DNA of 64,000 nt, taken from positions 47,346 through 111,345 of the forward strand of contig JBJHDM010000005.1 of assembly GCA_050486545.1 (NCBI GenBank), read 5' to 3'. Under the pieces are notes generated by a model. It searched no databases and was not told the origin of the DNA. It saw only the letters and a program-made list of their open reading frames with translations. Position numbers and translations under genes: made by a program. This DNA is from DAOMNN01 sp050486545 (GTDB taxonomy: Bacteria > Pseudomonadota > Gammaproteobacteria > Burkholderiales > Rhodocyclaceae). Positions 16,495-25,811 of the stretch are shown in pieces (the stretch's first letter is position 1; every line of letters starts with the position of its first letter).

Positions 16495-17907
16495 TCAACG
16501 CGCCGCGCCCCTGGGCCAGGCCGCATGCATCATCATGGCGAGACCGCTCGCAATCAGCAGCATGCCCGCCCCATAGAAGTACCGGTGAAGAAAAACGGAA
16601 AGCGAGATCACCACGAGGTAAGCGCAGCCGACACCCGCGATCAGGACGGGCGTCGGATGCCGGCCTGCCCGGAGGAATGCGCCACACAGCAGCGCCGCGG
16701 TCGCAGCCTGGATGAAGAGCATCTCCGCCCTGAGGCCCGCCATCACGAACGCGCCGGAAATCGCAATCTGGTCGGTCGGGTTCGTCGTCGCCGCGTGCGT
16801 CATGTCGCTCGCCGACGACACGCCGGTGAAAAAAGCCAGGGGTGCGGTTCCGGTAAGCAAGAACACCAGCAGCAGCCCGGCGGCCGGGAGGCCGCAAACA
16901 AGCGCGCCGTAACGGAGCGCATTTCGCCAACCGACGGCAGCAACCAGGCCCGCCCCGAGCAGACCGGCGGTAAACACCGCGGTCTGCCGGGTCAGCAGCA
17001 GCAACCCGAGCACCACCGCCGCCGCCCACAGGCGTTCCTTCCAGACCAGGACGGCGAGCACGACCGTACCGAACCAGTAGGGCCAGACGTGCCCGTAGTA
17101 TCCCATCTGCAAGCTCATCGGAGAGAACAGGACGGGGAGGAAACTCAGTCCGAGAATCTCCGGTCGATGACGAAAGTCGAACAACCGGGCCAGCATCAGG
17201 AACAGCGCCAGCATCAGGACGATGTTCATCCACCGGATATCCAGTCCCGACCACTCGGGGAGACAATACGGCAGCACGTTGAGGGGCAGGTAGTACATCG
17301 GTGCCGTCGCGATCCCGGGATAGGTCCGAAGGAACGGGTTCTCGCCGGCCGCAAGACTTTCGCACGACGCCGCAATGATCGGCAACATGTTGGCCGCTCG
17401 GACATCGAGCGGCGTCACCAGTGTCAGGTAGGCGAACACCGTCAATCCCGTCGCACTCAGGAACCACAATGCCCAGCGGGTCCGCCCCAGCCACGCCAGC
17501 ACCAGCACCACCGCGGCAATGCCGGCCATCGCGACCGCCCTTTCCCAGGGTGCGGCGCCGCCATGGAATACCAGGCAACTCAACACGGCGCATAGGCTCA
17601 CACCGATCGCCAGCCCGACACGGGAAGGCAGGTACCCGATTTCACGCAGCGCATGCCCCGACCGGCCCGAGCGTGCGATCAGCAACGCCAGGAGTACCAC
17701 GAGGGCCGCGAACAGGATCGAAGCCGACAGGAAGTAGAACTGGACGAACACGCCCGGAACCCGGTACTGGAAGCCGTAGGTCATCGAAAAGAGCAGTACG
17801 ACCAGAAAAAGTACCAGGCCGGGAACGCCCGGGAAGCCCCCACTCCCTCGCCCCACCAGCGCGTCGCGTCCCTCGCCCGCCACAGTCGGCACCCTCACCT
17901 CCCCCAT
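16495..17907 (-). CDS. Polytopic membrane protein, GT-C-like
   Basis: A 470-residue integral membrane protein with about 12 predicted helices. A large loop near residues 160-230 contains the motifs TPLDVRAANMLPI, GENPFLRTYPG and YYLPLNVLPYCLPEWSGLDIRW, a layout typical of GT-C glycosyltransferases that use polyprenyl-linked sugars, although the family-defining acidic residues cannot be proven here. It converges with the GT2 gene with a single base between stops. Together with gtrA and the GT2 enzyme it could form a periplasmic sugar-transfer module. The function is inferred, not shown. Confidence 0.65.
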   Translation of the reverse strand: MGEVRVPTVAGEGRDALVGRGSGGFPGVPGLVLFLVVLLFSMTYGFQYRVPGVFVQFYFLSASILFAALVVLLALLIARSGRSGHALREIGYLPSRVGLAIGVSLCAVLSCLVFHGGAAPWERAVAMAGIAAVVLVLAWLGRTRWALWFLSATGLTVFAYLTLVTPLDVRAANMLPIIAASCESLAAGENPFLRTYPGIATAPMYYLPLNVLPYCLPEWSGLDIRWMNIVLMLALFLMLARLFDFRHRPEILGLSFLPVLFSPMSLQMGYYGHVWPYWFGTVVLAVLVWKERLWAAAVVLGLLLLTRQTAVFTAGLLGAGLVAAVGWRNALRYGALVCGLPAAGLLLVFLLTGTAPLAFFTGVSSASDMTHAATTNPTDQIAISGAFVMAGLRAEMLFIQAATAALLCGAFLRAGRHPTPVLIAGVGCAYLVVISLSVFLHRYFYGAGMLLIASGLAMMMHAAWPRGAAR

Positions 17908-18161
17908 CGCTCACTGCGAACCAGCTTCCCGCCGCAGACCCGATCATTCGCCGGACACAGACCGACGCACGCCGGCGACCGCCCATCCCATTTCACTGTA
18001 GACGAGTTCCCGGAACGCGCTCCTCGAGGGTCCAATGCGCACCGAACCGATTGGCATGGCCGCCGGAGCTACGCGTCGTCGTCTCGCCGTGATATCTTTT
18101 TCGCATCCACCGCAGGACTTTGCCTACACTGTGGTACTTCGCCGACATTCTCGGAACGACC

Positions 18162-19298
18162 ATGGGATTTCCCGATCTTCTGCGCCAGAATAGCCGCGTT
18201 CTGAAAGAACGGCTCGGCATCGGCCTCACAACCCCGACCGACAACCGCGTCCATCTCGATGCCGCGATCGCCTGGCTGAAACATGCACAGGATGTCTCCG
18301 GAAACGGGGGCGTCGCACAGACCTGGCTGGTGCGGCTTCGCAAGTGGGCACCGGCCTATCCGGAGACCACCGGCTACATCATCCCTACCTTCTACCGCTA
18401 CGCGGCCCTGGCCGGAGACGAGGATGCCCGGATCCGGGCACGCCGCATGGCCGACTGGGAGATCGAGATCCAGCATCCGAGCGGCGGCGTGCTCGCCGGC
18501 GCCCTCGGGGATTCCGACCAGCCGACGGTATTCAACACCGGCCAGGTGATCTTCGGCTGGGTCCGCGCGTTCGAGGAGGAGGCGGACGAGCGCTATCGGG
18601 AAGCGGCGGTGCGGGCTGCGGACTGGCTATGCGACATCATGGACGACGACGGCTGCTGGCGGACTTGGGGTTCGCCGATGACCGGCAAGCAGATCAACAC
18701 CTACAACACCCGTTCGGCATGGAGCCTGGCGCGCGTCCATGCGATCACCGGCGAGCGACGCTACCTGGACGCCGCGATCCGCAACTGCGAGTGGGCGGCG
18801 ACCCAGGCGCAGCCCAACGGCTGGCTGGCGAACAACTGTCTCCAGGACAACGCCCAGCCCTTCACCCACACCATCGCCTACGCGATGCGCGGCCTGCTCG
18901 AAGTCGGTGCCTATGCCCAACGCGACGATTTCCTGGCCCTGGCCCGCCGGATCGGCGACGCCATGATCGCCGCGCTGCCGGAGAACGGGTTCCTGCCAGG
19001 GCGCTTCGACCGTGACTGGAAGCCCACCGTCAAGTGGTCCTGCCTGACCGGGGATTGCCAGTTGGGCATCAACTGGGGTCGGCTGTACCAGATCACCGGT
19101 GAGCGGACGTACCGCGATGCCACATCCCTCGTGCTCCGCTTCGTGAAGTCCACCCAGATCCTGAACGGCGACGACCTCGACACGCGAGGCGGCATCAAGG
19201 GCAGCCACCCGATCAATGGCGGCTATCACCCCTGGCAGTACCCGAACTGGGCCACCAAGTTCTATGCGGACGCGCTGATGATTGATCGTCAAGACTAG
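18162..19298 (+). CDS. Six-hairpin (alpha/alpha toroid) protein, possible polysaccharide lyase or hydrolase
   Basis: A 378-residue soluble protein built of helix pairs, with repeated small-Trp-containing hairpins such as AAIAWLKHAQD, AAVRAADWLCDIM, AAIRNCEWAA and an aromatic-rich C-terminal NGGYHPWQYPNWATKF. This matches the six-hairpin glycosidase superfamily (GH88/GH105-like or C5-epimerase-like). No signal peptide is visible, so it may act in the cytoplasm on precursors or turnover products. The ATG at 18162 is preferred over the TTG at 18120. A heparinase-like enzyme with a related fold is at 22064. Catalytic residues cannot be assigned by eye. Confidence 0.6.
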   Translation: MGFPDLLRQNSRVLKERLGIGLTTPTDNRVHLDAAIAWLKHAQDVSGNGGVAQTWLVRLRKWAPAYPETTGYIIPTFYRYAALAGDEDARIRARRMADWEIEIQHPSGGVLAGALGDSDQPTVFNTGQVIFGWVRAFEEEADERYREAAVRAADWLCDIMDDDGCWRTWGSPMTGKQINTYNTRSAWSLARVHAITGERRYLDAAIRNCEWAATQAQPNGWLANNCLQDNAQPFTHTIAYAMRGLLEVGAYAQRDDFLALARRIGDAMIAALPENGFLPGRFDRDWKPTVKWSCLTGDCQLGINWGRLYQITGERTYRDATSLVLRFVKSTQILNGDDLDTRGGIKGSHPINGGYHPWQYPNWATKFYADALMIDRQD

Positions 19299-19387
19299 GC
19301 ACACCCCACCCGAGTCCGGCGGTATGGTCTTGTACCCGCGGGTATGCCCGATAGGCAAGCCACGAAACAGCGAATTGAAGAGGACAA

Positions 19388-20560
19388 ATGAAGCTCGTAC
19401 AAAACCCAATCCTGAGCTTCGATGCGGCGACGTTCATGGAGAAGGGCTCAATGATGAGTAGGGAGCACCTCCTAACACGCCTCGCGCAACAACACTTGGT
19501 GATTCATTCGACGCCTCCCCAAGACAGGCATCACCCCGCACCCAGCGGCGGATATAGATCCATCGGCGAAAAACTCTATCACTACACAAACCCGTGGTAC
19601 CTACCGAGAGTCTACAAATCCACTTATGCAAACGAGTGGCTATCCCGTACCCGATCACACCACAGAAGGTGGCTACTACGTAAAATCGGAGAAAGTGCTC
19701 CCCCCATACTTTATTTATGGCACCCAATTTTCTCGAATGAGATCGGACGATACGGAGAAAAGCTGGTCGTCTATCACATTTACGACGACTACCTGAATCT
19801 TCCCGGAAGCGCACCAGACCTTGAGGCTCGGGAAAAGCATATTCTGCGGAATGCAGATCTCGTGTTTGTCGCGAATGAAGCCCTTCTGGAGACTCGCAAG
19901 AAGCTCGTTGACCGGGAGTATATTCACCTCCCTCATGGAGTGGACGTTGAACTATTCGAGACTGCAAGGTTGAGGGCAGGAACCGGGCCCTCCGATTTGG
20001 CTTCTGTCCCTCACCCACGTCTGGGGTACATGGGGCGAATAAATGCAAAGGTGAATTTGGAACTTGTTCACCATGTTGCATGCAACAGACCAGCATGGAG
20101 TTTCGTGTTCGTTGGCCCTGTTGACACTGACGAATCGGATTCATCGCTACTATCAAAGTTGCGCGCCTTACCGAATGTGTACATTCTCGGAGCAAGGCCA
20201 TATGAAGAGATAGCCAGCTACTGGATGCAAATTGACGTAGCCATCATTCCGTACCGACATGTGGAGGGGCAGTGGGCCTTCTTCGGAAGCCCACTGAAGC
20301 TGAGGGAAGCGTTCGCTGCCGACAAACCAGTTGTGATTTCCCCGCTCAGGGATGCACAGAGCTATGGCGACTTACTCATGACTGCGAAATCTGGTGAGGA
20401 CTGGTTGCGTTGCATCGAATACGCCCTTCGATCGGCATCTGACCCAGATCTCTCTGAAAAACGCCGCGCATACGCTCGGGGGAATAGCTGGATAGCGCGG
20501 ACGATCGAGATCAGACAGTATCTCAGTCGCGCAATAATGAGGAAAGATGGCGATTGCTAG
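19388..20560 (+). CDS. Glycosyltransferase (GT4-like), A+T-rich acquired gene
   Basis: A 390-residue GT-B glycosyltransferase. The N-terminal part has HPIFSNEIGRYGEKLVVYHIYDD, the linker DLVFVANEALLETRK and LPHGVDVELFE, and the C-terminal domain has LGYMGRI and the acidic donor region GSPLKLREAFAADKPVV. This is the arrangement of UDP-sugar transferases of capsule loci. The start at 19388 has AGAGGA just before it. Base and codon use are visibly richer in A and T than both neighbours, as is the 290-base gap after it, which points to recent horizontal acquisition or replacement within the EPS locus. Confidence 0.82.
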   Translation: MKLVQNPILSFDAATFMEKGSMMSREHLLTRLAQQHLVIHSTPPQDRHHPAPSGGYRSIGEKLYHYTNPWYLPRVYKSTYANEWLSRTRSHHRRWLLRKIGESAPPILYLWHPIFSNEIGRYGEKLVVYHIYDDYLNLPGSAPDLEAREKHILRNADLVFVANEALLETRKKLVDREYIHLPHGVDVELFETARLRAGTGPSDLASVPHPRLGYMGRINAKVNLELVHHVACNRPAWSFVFVGPVDTDESDSSLLSKLRALPNVYILGARPYEEIASYWMQIDVAIIPYRHVEGQWAFFGSPLKLREAFAADKPVVISPLRDAQSYGDLLMTAKSGEDWLRCIEYALRSASDPDLSEKRRAYARGNSWIARTIEIRQYLSRAIMRKDGDC

Positions 20561-20851
20561 ACTGGCATCTTGCGGTTGACAATAGGCAACATAGCGCTAC
20601 CTTTCTATGATTAAGAGTAGTTTGTTCAGGAATATATAACAGGATATTGCCTTAACCAGCAGCGCAAGTGATGCCGATCTTTGCTGGAGAGTCCTCGTGC
20701 TATGGCCCAGCCACGAGGTTTGCCTGATTACCTCCGTATTCGGGGAGGAGAGCCACATGAATGCCTGTTTCCCGATCATGCTTCCGTTGAACGTGTTCCG
20801 GAATTTATCGTCGAAGCGATCTCAGCGCCCTTCTCGCTCACGAGACTTTCC
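20561..20851 (+). other. A+T-rich gap with a 32-codon leader-like frame
   Basis: The first part (20561-20700) is A+T-rich with no convincing promoter pair, although TTGACA occurs at 20576-20581. At 20757 an ATG with a strong GGGGAGGAG 5-13 bases upstream opens a 32-codon frame that ends in TGA at 20853-20855, overlapping the GTG at 20852 that probably starts the next glycosyltransferase. This could be a coupling leader peptide or the remnant of a lost gene start; no family is recognised. Confidence 0.4.
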
Positions 20852-22024
20852 GTGAACCCGGGTCACCGCGTCACCCTCCTGGTGCCGAACCTGTCCGGGA
20901 ACAACATGTACCGGACCTTCCTGCTCTACCGTGCGCTCGAACGGGATTTCGATGTCGAGATCGTCGGATTCCTGAAGGGCCCGACCTTGTGGGAACCGCT
21001 GCGCTCAGAGGGGTTGAAAGTCCATGGCGTACCGTTGCGGGGATGGCCGGGATTCGTGCGCGACGCGTTCGCCCTGCTACCGGCGATCCGCGGAAGCGTG
21101 GTCATCGCCTGCAAGCCGAGGATCACCAGCTACGGGGTCGCGCTGCTCAAGCGGTGGGTCGACCGGACCCCGGTCGTGCTCGACGTGGACGACGACGAAC
21201 TGGCCATGACCCGACCTCCCGAGACGACGCGCCTCCGTACGATCGCGGCGTTCAATGCCCGCAATCCGGACGCATACTGGTCCTCCCTGGCGATGCACCG
21301 GCTTCGCAGCCGGGCCAATGCCGTCTTCTGCGTGTCCGAGCATTTTCGTTCGACCTACGGTGGCACCCTCGTTCCGCATGGCCGCGATCCCCGGCGATTC
21401 GACCCCGCGCTGTACGACCCGGCCCAAACGCGACGCGGCCTCGGGATCGATGGCAAATTCGTCGTGGTCTTCGTCGGAACGGTGCGACCGCACAAGGGCC
21501 TGGAGCCCATGCTCGAAGGGCTCGCCCGCGCGGGGATCCCCAATGCCGTCGCACTGGTCGTCGGCGCGCCTCCGAACGATCCTTATGTCGAGCGACTCCG
21601 GCAACGATTCGGTTCCTTGCTCCTGGCCCACCCGACGCAAGCGGCCGAACGGATTCCGGCCTTGCTCGCCGCCGCGGATACGACCGTCCTCGCCCAGGCA
21701 CGCTCGGCCGAATCGCTCGGACAACTGCCGGCAAAACTCACGGACGCCATGCTCATGGGCCTGCCGGTGATCGCCACCCGCATCTCGGACATCCCGAAAT
21801 ATGTGGACGGCTGCGGCCTGCTGGTCGATGAACCCGACCCGCAGGCGATCGGCGAAGCGCTGGCCTGGATCGCAGCCCATCCCGACGAGGCGAAGGCGTT
21901 GGGAAGGCTTGCCCGACAGCGTGCCCTGGCGCTGCTGACCGAGGACGCGATGCGCGAGCGGATGCGTCCGGTGATCGAAGGCCTGATGCCCGCGGCAATC
22001 GGCACGACTCCGGCCGTGACCTGA
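20852..22024 (+). CDS. Glycosyltransferase (GT4-like)
   Basis: A 390-residue GT-B glycosyltransferase counted from GTG at 20852. The N-terminal domain opens VTLLVPNLSGNNMYR, then VVLDVDDDELAM and VSEHFRSTYGG. The C-terminal domain has VVVFVGTVRPHKGLEPML and the donor-binding LPAKLTDAMLMGLPVIATRIS. The frame is open further upstream to 20681, but that part shows no glycosyltransferase features and differs in composition, so the GTG start is preferred; it overlaps the stop of a 32-codon frame as GTGA. The gene converges with the heparinase-like gene 40 bases downstream. Confidence 0.8.
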   Translation: MNPGHRVTLLVPNLSGNNMYRTFLLYRALERDFDVEIVGFLKGPTLWEPLRSEGLKVHGVPLRGWPGFVRDAFALLPAIRGSVVIACKPRITSYGVALLKRWVDRTPVVLDVDDDELAMTRPPETTRLRTIAAFNARNPDAYWSSLAMHRLRSRANAVFCVSEHFRSTYGGTLVPHGRDPRRFDPALYDPAQTRRGLGIDGKFVVVFVGTVRPHKGLEPMLEGLARAGIPNAVALVVGAPPNDPYVERLRQRFGSLLLAHPTQAAERIPALLAAADTTVLAQARSAESLGQLPAKLTDAMLMGLPVIATRISDIPKYVDGCGLLVDEPDPQAIGEALAWIAAHPDEAKALGRLARQRALALLTEDAMRERMRPVIEGLMPAAIGTTPAVT

Positions 22025-22063
22025 AGGGCAGGATCCGGTGTTCGGACGATGCGTGAGCCCTTC

Positions 22064-24328
22064 TTACCGGGCGTCTTGCAGCAAGGGCTCGGCCTGCGGG
22101 CGCACGTCGGACGATGGCACATCCAGAGGCTGGATCTCTACGGAATCCCCACGGATCCGGACCCGCATCGCGCACTGATCCGTACGCCCGACCACGAGGC
22201 TTCCGTCGGCCGCCCATTCGGCTGCAACGACCTCGTCGCCGAACGCAAGCAGCCACACGAAACGCGCCGATCGCCCCTTCGATCGATACTGCAGCGTCGG
22301 TATCGGCACCGGTTCGTCCAGGCCGTCCGCACACCAGCCTGCCAGCTCCGGTTCACGCTGGCCGGCCAGTACGAAAAGTTCCGCGTCGGACGCAAGTTGC
22401 GCGAAGCTCGCCAACACGCCTCCATCGTCGGCCACGAGTCGACCCCAGCCGCCATCCCGCCGTTCGACCCGACCTCCAAGATGAAAGGTCTGGGCAAAAC
22501 CTTGCTCCGAGGCCGCCTCCATTTCGTCCCAGACCAACAGGCCGCACTGCTCGAGGCAAATCACGGTACGGGTGTGCGCCACACCGGGGTAGACGTGGTT
22601 TCTTGCCCGCACGAACGCATGGTCCTTTGTCCGGCCGTGCGCAAGGATCTCGCCGTTGTGGCTGGAGGCCCGCTCACGGAGGGGTATGATGTCGGCTCCC
22701 AGGACCCGTCGCAGGGCGATCAGCAAATCGATGGTGCCGGTTTTCCACGCCAGCGTCGCGATCTTGTAGGAGTGCAGGAGCCGGTGCAACAGGCCGTCAC
22801 GCACGACCCCGGGAAGCGGCCTTTGCGCGAGGCCGGTCACCTGGACCGTGTTATGCGCCGCCGAACTGTGGAAATAGGTTTCCCACTGACTCGCTCCGGG
22901 AATTCGCAAAGCCGACGGAAAGTGCACCAGTGCCTGTCCGTTCCGACGGACGGACAGGCCCATCGCATCCTGTTGCGCATGCCCGGCGAGCAGAATCCGC
23001 GTGTGGAAGACGACCCGGAGCGCCCCCTCGGTACCGCCGAAGAAGCAAAAGCCACCCTGCGGACGGACGGACAATCCGGAAGGGCCGGCCGACGCGGCGC
23101 CACGCATCACATCGAGGTATCGCCGCAGTCCGTGCGAATGATCGCCAAGGTCCAGCGCCTGCAACAGCGACGGGTCGATGATGGTTCGCATGCACAGTGC
23201 GGGGTCGCTGTACGGGAGTCCCTGAACGGTCAGGTTCTCGTCCAGCATGTCGACCGCGGCGTCGAACATGCGGTCCAGGCCCGTCTTGTAGGCTGCGCTC
23301 AGATCGTGACCGTAGGCCTGCAGGCCGTACAGAAGCTCGGAGAAGCTGCGCAAGGTGTAGAAATGGTAGAAGCCGGACTGCTCGAGATGGATGCCGTCCG
23401 AAGATACATTGTCCCGCATCTGCTGCTCGGCTCGGCGAATCCCGAGTCCCAGCCAGTAGCCTGACCCTTCGAGGTGCGAGCAGGTCGTGCCCAGTGCCAC
23501 CAATGCCAGCGCGTTATTGAGGCCGTGGTTGTGTTCGTAGCGATAGTTCGACTGCCGGCACAGGTAGGCGGCATGTTCGACGATGAGGGTATCGAGACGA
23601 CGGTGGAACGTGCGGTCGTCGGGAAGCTCCTGACGCCAGACATGCGCCAGGAAGCGCAGCACGATCGCACGCCACGCGACCGCATGTTCGTCGGCCCAAG
23701 CGTAGCAGGACACCTGATTCCGCGGAGCGGTTCGCTTTCCCCGAAAGCACTCGTGGTAGCGCGGGGCGGTCGCGACGGGATTCTTCTCGCTCCAGTCGAG
23801 TACAACCGATCGGCACACGTCGAACAAGGTCCGGTCGCCCCCCCGGGCCAGTTCCCCCAGCACCACGAGGAACCGCAGCGTATGGAGATTGAAGTCTGAA
23901 TACTCGGTCGGCGCGGTCCCCTCGCGCCAGTCGAGCGAACGGAGATCCATCGCGAAGTCACAGCACGGGTCGAGTCTCAACTTGCCCTCGCGCAGCATTG
24001 CCACGTCGATTCGCGAGATCGTGGCCGCATCCGTTGCATCGAAGCGATCGAGACCGAAGCGCGGCAATGCGTCCGCGGTCGGCGCTCGCCCCCCCCTCCG
24101 CACCGCAAGACTCACCGGTTGGTCTCGGCTCGCGAGCACCAGGGCCGACCCGACGGGCAAGGCCATCACCCCCCAGACCAACAGCCACCCCGCCCCCCAT
24201 GCACCGCCGGCAAGCCAGGCAGAAGCCGCAACGAGCCCCGACGCCAGCAGCATTGCGCCCACCGGCATCCACCACGCCCTCGCGCCCATCGTCAGCCGAC
24301 CGGACCTTCCCGGACTTCGTGCCGCCAT
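22064..24328 (-). CDS. Heparinase II/III-like polysaccharide lyase, membrane-anchored
   Basis: A 754-residue protein. Two hydrophobic segments near residues 17-37 and 43-66 probably anchor it in the membrane. The alpha/alpha toroid follows (about 110-400), with NYRYEHNHGLNNALALVALG and SSDGIHLEQSGFYHFYTL, both typical of the heparinase/alginate-lyase fold and supplying Asn, His and Tyr residues for beta-elimination. The beta-sandwich domain fills the C-terminal half. It probably trims or degrades a uronic-acid-containing polysaccharide made by this locus. The ATG at 24328 has GGGGAA before it. It lies 25 bases after the flippase gene on the same strand. Confidence 0.85.
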   Translation of the reverse strand: MAARSPGRSGRLTMGARAWWMPVGAMLLASGLVAASAWLAGGAWGAGWLLVWGVMALPVGSALVLASRDQPVSLAVRRGGRAPTADALPRFGLDRFDATDAATISRIDVAMLREGKLRLDPCCDFAMDLRSLDWREGTAPTEYSDFNLHTLRFLVVLGELARGGDRTLFDVCRSVVLDWSEKNPVATAPRYHECFRGKRTAPRNQVSCYAWADEHAVAWRAIVLRFLAHVWRQELPDDRTFHRRLDTLIVEHAAYLCRQSNYRYEHNHGLNNALALVALGTTCSHLEGSGYWLGLGIRRAEQQMRDNVSSDGIHLEQSGFYHFYTLRSFSELLYGLQAYGHDLSAAYKTGLDRMFDAAVDMLDENLTVQGLPYSDPALCMRTIIDPSLLQALDLGDHSHGLRRYLDVMRGAASAGPSGLSVRPQGGFCFFGGTEGALRVVFHTRILLAGHAQQDAMGLSVRRNGQALVHFPSALRIPGASQWETYFHSSAAHNTVQVTGLAQRPLPGVVRDGLLHRLLHSYKIATLAWKTGTIDLLIALRRVLGADIIPLRERASSHNGEILAHGRTKDHAFVRARNHVYPGVAHTRTVICLEQCGLLVWDEMEAASEQGFAQTFHLGGRVERRDGGWGRLVADDGGVLASFAQLASDAELFVLAGQREPELAGWCADGLDEPVPIPTLQYRSKGRSARFVWLLAFGDEVVAAEWAADGSLVVGRTDQCAMRVRIRGDSVEIQPLDVPSSDVRPQAEPLLQDAR

Positions 24329-24353
24329 GATTCCCCGTCAATCCCGTTTCGCA

Positions 24354-25811
24354 TCATTCGCTCCGGATCCGCCGCAGCACGAGCCGGACGATACCGGCCA
24401 CCTCCCCCCCCAGCGGGTGCCTGAGCAGGTAGAGTCCCGCCAGCCACCCAAGCCCACCGGCGGCAAGCAGTCCCGCCGTGCGGACGACTCCCAGTTCGGC
24501 GCCGATCTCCCAACCGAGCAGCATGCCGCCGAGCATGGCGAACGTCGACACGAATGCCGCGAGTCCCGCGCCCTTGACGACCACCGGCCCCAAGCGTAGC
24601 AGATCGAACCCCAGTCGCCCGGATGCCAGTCGGATCGACAGCAGGTTTGCGAGCACCTCGGCGAGCACGAACCCGCAGGCTGCCGCAAACAATCCGAACG
24701 AAGCCAGCGACAGGATGGCCGCGATCTTCACGAACGCCGTGACCAGCCCCACGATCATGGCGGTCTGGGCCGCGCCATGGGCGACCAGCACGGATCCGGT
24801 CAGCACCCCGGCAGCCCGCACCGCGACGGCGAGGCACAGGACATGGGCCACCGGCACCGCCGCATCCCATTGATCGCCGTAGAGGATCCGGATGAGCGGA
24901 GCGGCCAGCAAGGCGAGCAGGGCGACGAACGGCCAGGCGATGCCGAGCATATAGTGGAGCGCGCAGACATAGGCCTCGCCCAGGTCGGCCCCCTCACGAT
25001 GGGCCCGCGAGAAATGCGGCAGCAGCACCGGCCGCAACGCATCGGTCACCAGTCTTTCGAACAACTGCACGAACCCGAGGGCGCGATTGAACAATCCGAC
25101 CGCCGAGAACCCCAGGATCTTGCCAAGGATCAGATCGGGTGCGACATGGCCGACCTCGTGGGCAATGTTGGCCACCCCGACCCGGCTTCCGAAGGCGAAT
25201 ACGCGGCCACGTTCGGACAAGGTCGGCCGGCTCAGAAAACCCCGCGGGAGTGCGATGAACGAACCGACGACGGTCGCAACCACCCCGGCAAGCCCGGACC
25301 AGGCCAGACTCATGAAGCCGAACCCCAGCCAGGCGAGCGACATCCCGACGCCGGCCTGGACGAAGGTGCTGGCCGTACCGATCCAGAACAGGCTGCCGAA
25401 TTGCATTTCCCTGCGCAGCAGGGCCATCGAAACCGATCCGAAGGGAATGATGAAGAAGTTGAAGGCAATGACCGCGAGCACCCCGCGCAGTCCCGGCTCT
25501 TCGTAGAATCCGGCAGCGAGCGGCGCACCGAGCAACACGAGCGCACCCAGGCCCCATCCGATGAGCAGCGTGATCGTGAACGCCGTCCCGATCCTGTCCC
25601 GCGTCAGTTCGCGTTCCTGGATCAGGTACGAACTGATGCCGAAATCGCGCAGGATGTGGGCGACCGCGACGACCGCGGCCCCCACCGAGTAGATGCCGAT
25701 TTCCTCCGGGGTCAGCAACCGGGCGATGACGACCGTGGACACCAGTTGAATCAGCAAGCCGACGTACTTTCCTGCGGAAGAGAGTGCGATGGCCTGACGG
25801 GTACCGGACAT
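24354..25811 (-). CDS. Oligosaccharide flippase (Wzx-like, MOP superfamily)
   Basis: A 485-residue multi-pass membrane protein of the polysaccharide flippase family, with roughly 14 helices. The N-terminus ALSSAGKYVGLLIQLVSTVVIARLLTPEEIGIYSVGAAVV is family-typical (here cited only by its LLTPEEIGIYS core). It belongs to the same family as the protein at 9711 but is clearly a separate gene, not a recent duplication. The ATG at 25811 is preferred to a TTG at 25823. It is co-transcribed with the heparinase-like gene, suggesting export of a second glycan or a dedicated side-chain unit. Confidence 0.85.
   Translation of the reverse strand: MSGTRQAIALSSAGKYVGLLIQLVSTVVIARLLTPEEIGIYSVGAAVVAVAHILRDFGISSYLIQERELTRDRIGTAFTITLLIGWGLGALVLLGAPLAAGFYEEPGLRGVLAVIAFNFFIIPFGSVSMALLRREMQFGSLFWIGTASTFVQAGVGMSLAWLGFGFMSLAWSGLAGVVATVVGSFIALPRGFLSRPTLSERGRVFAFGSRVGVANIAHEVGHVAPDLILGKILGFSAVGLFNRALGFVQLFERLVTDALRPVLLPHFSRAHREGADLGEAYVCALHYMLGIAWPFVALLALLAAPLIRILYGDQWDAAVPVAHVLCLAVAVRAAGVLTGSVLVAHGAAQTAMIVGLVTAFVKIAAILSLASFGLFAAACGFVLAEVLANLLSIRLASGRLGFDLLRLGPVVVKGAGLAAFVSTFAMLGGMLLGWEIGAELGVVRTAGLLAAGGLGWLAGLYLLRHPLGGEVAGIVRLVLRRIRSE

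Noticed and set aside
20576..20600. Promoter at TTGACA in the A+T-rich gap
   Set aside because: No -10 hexamer at 16-18 bases.
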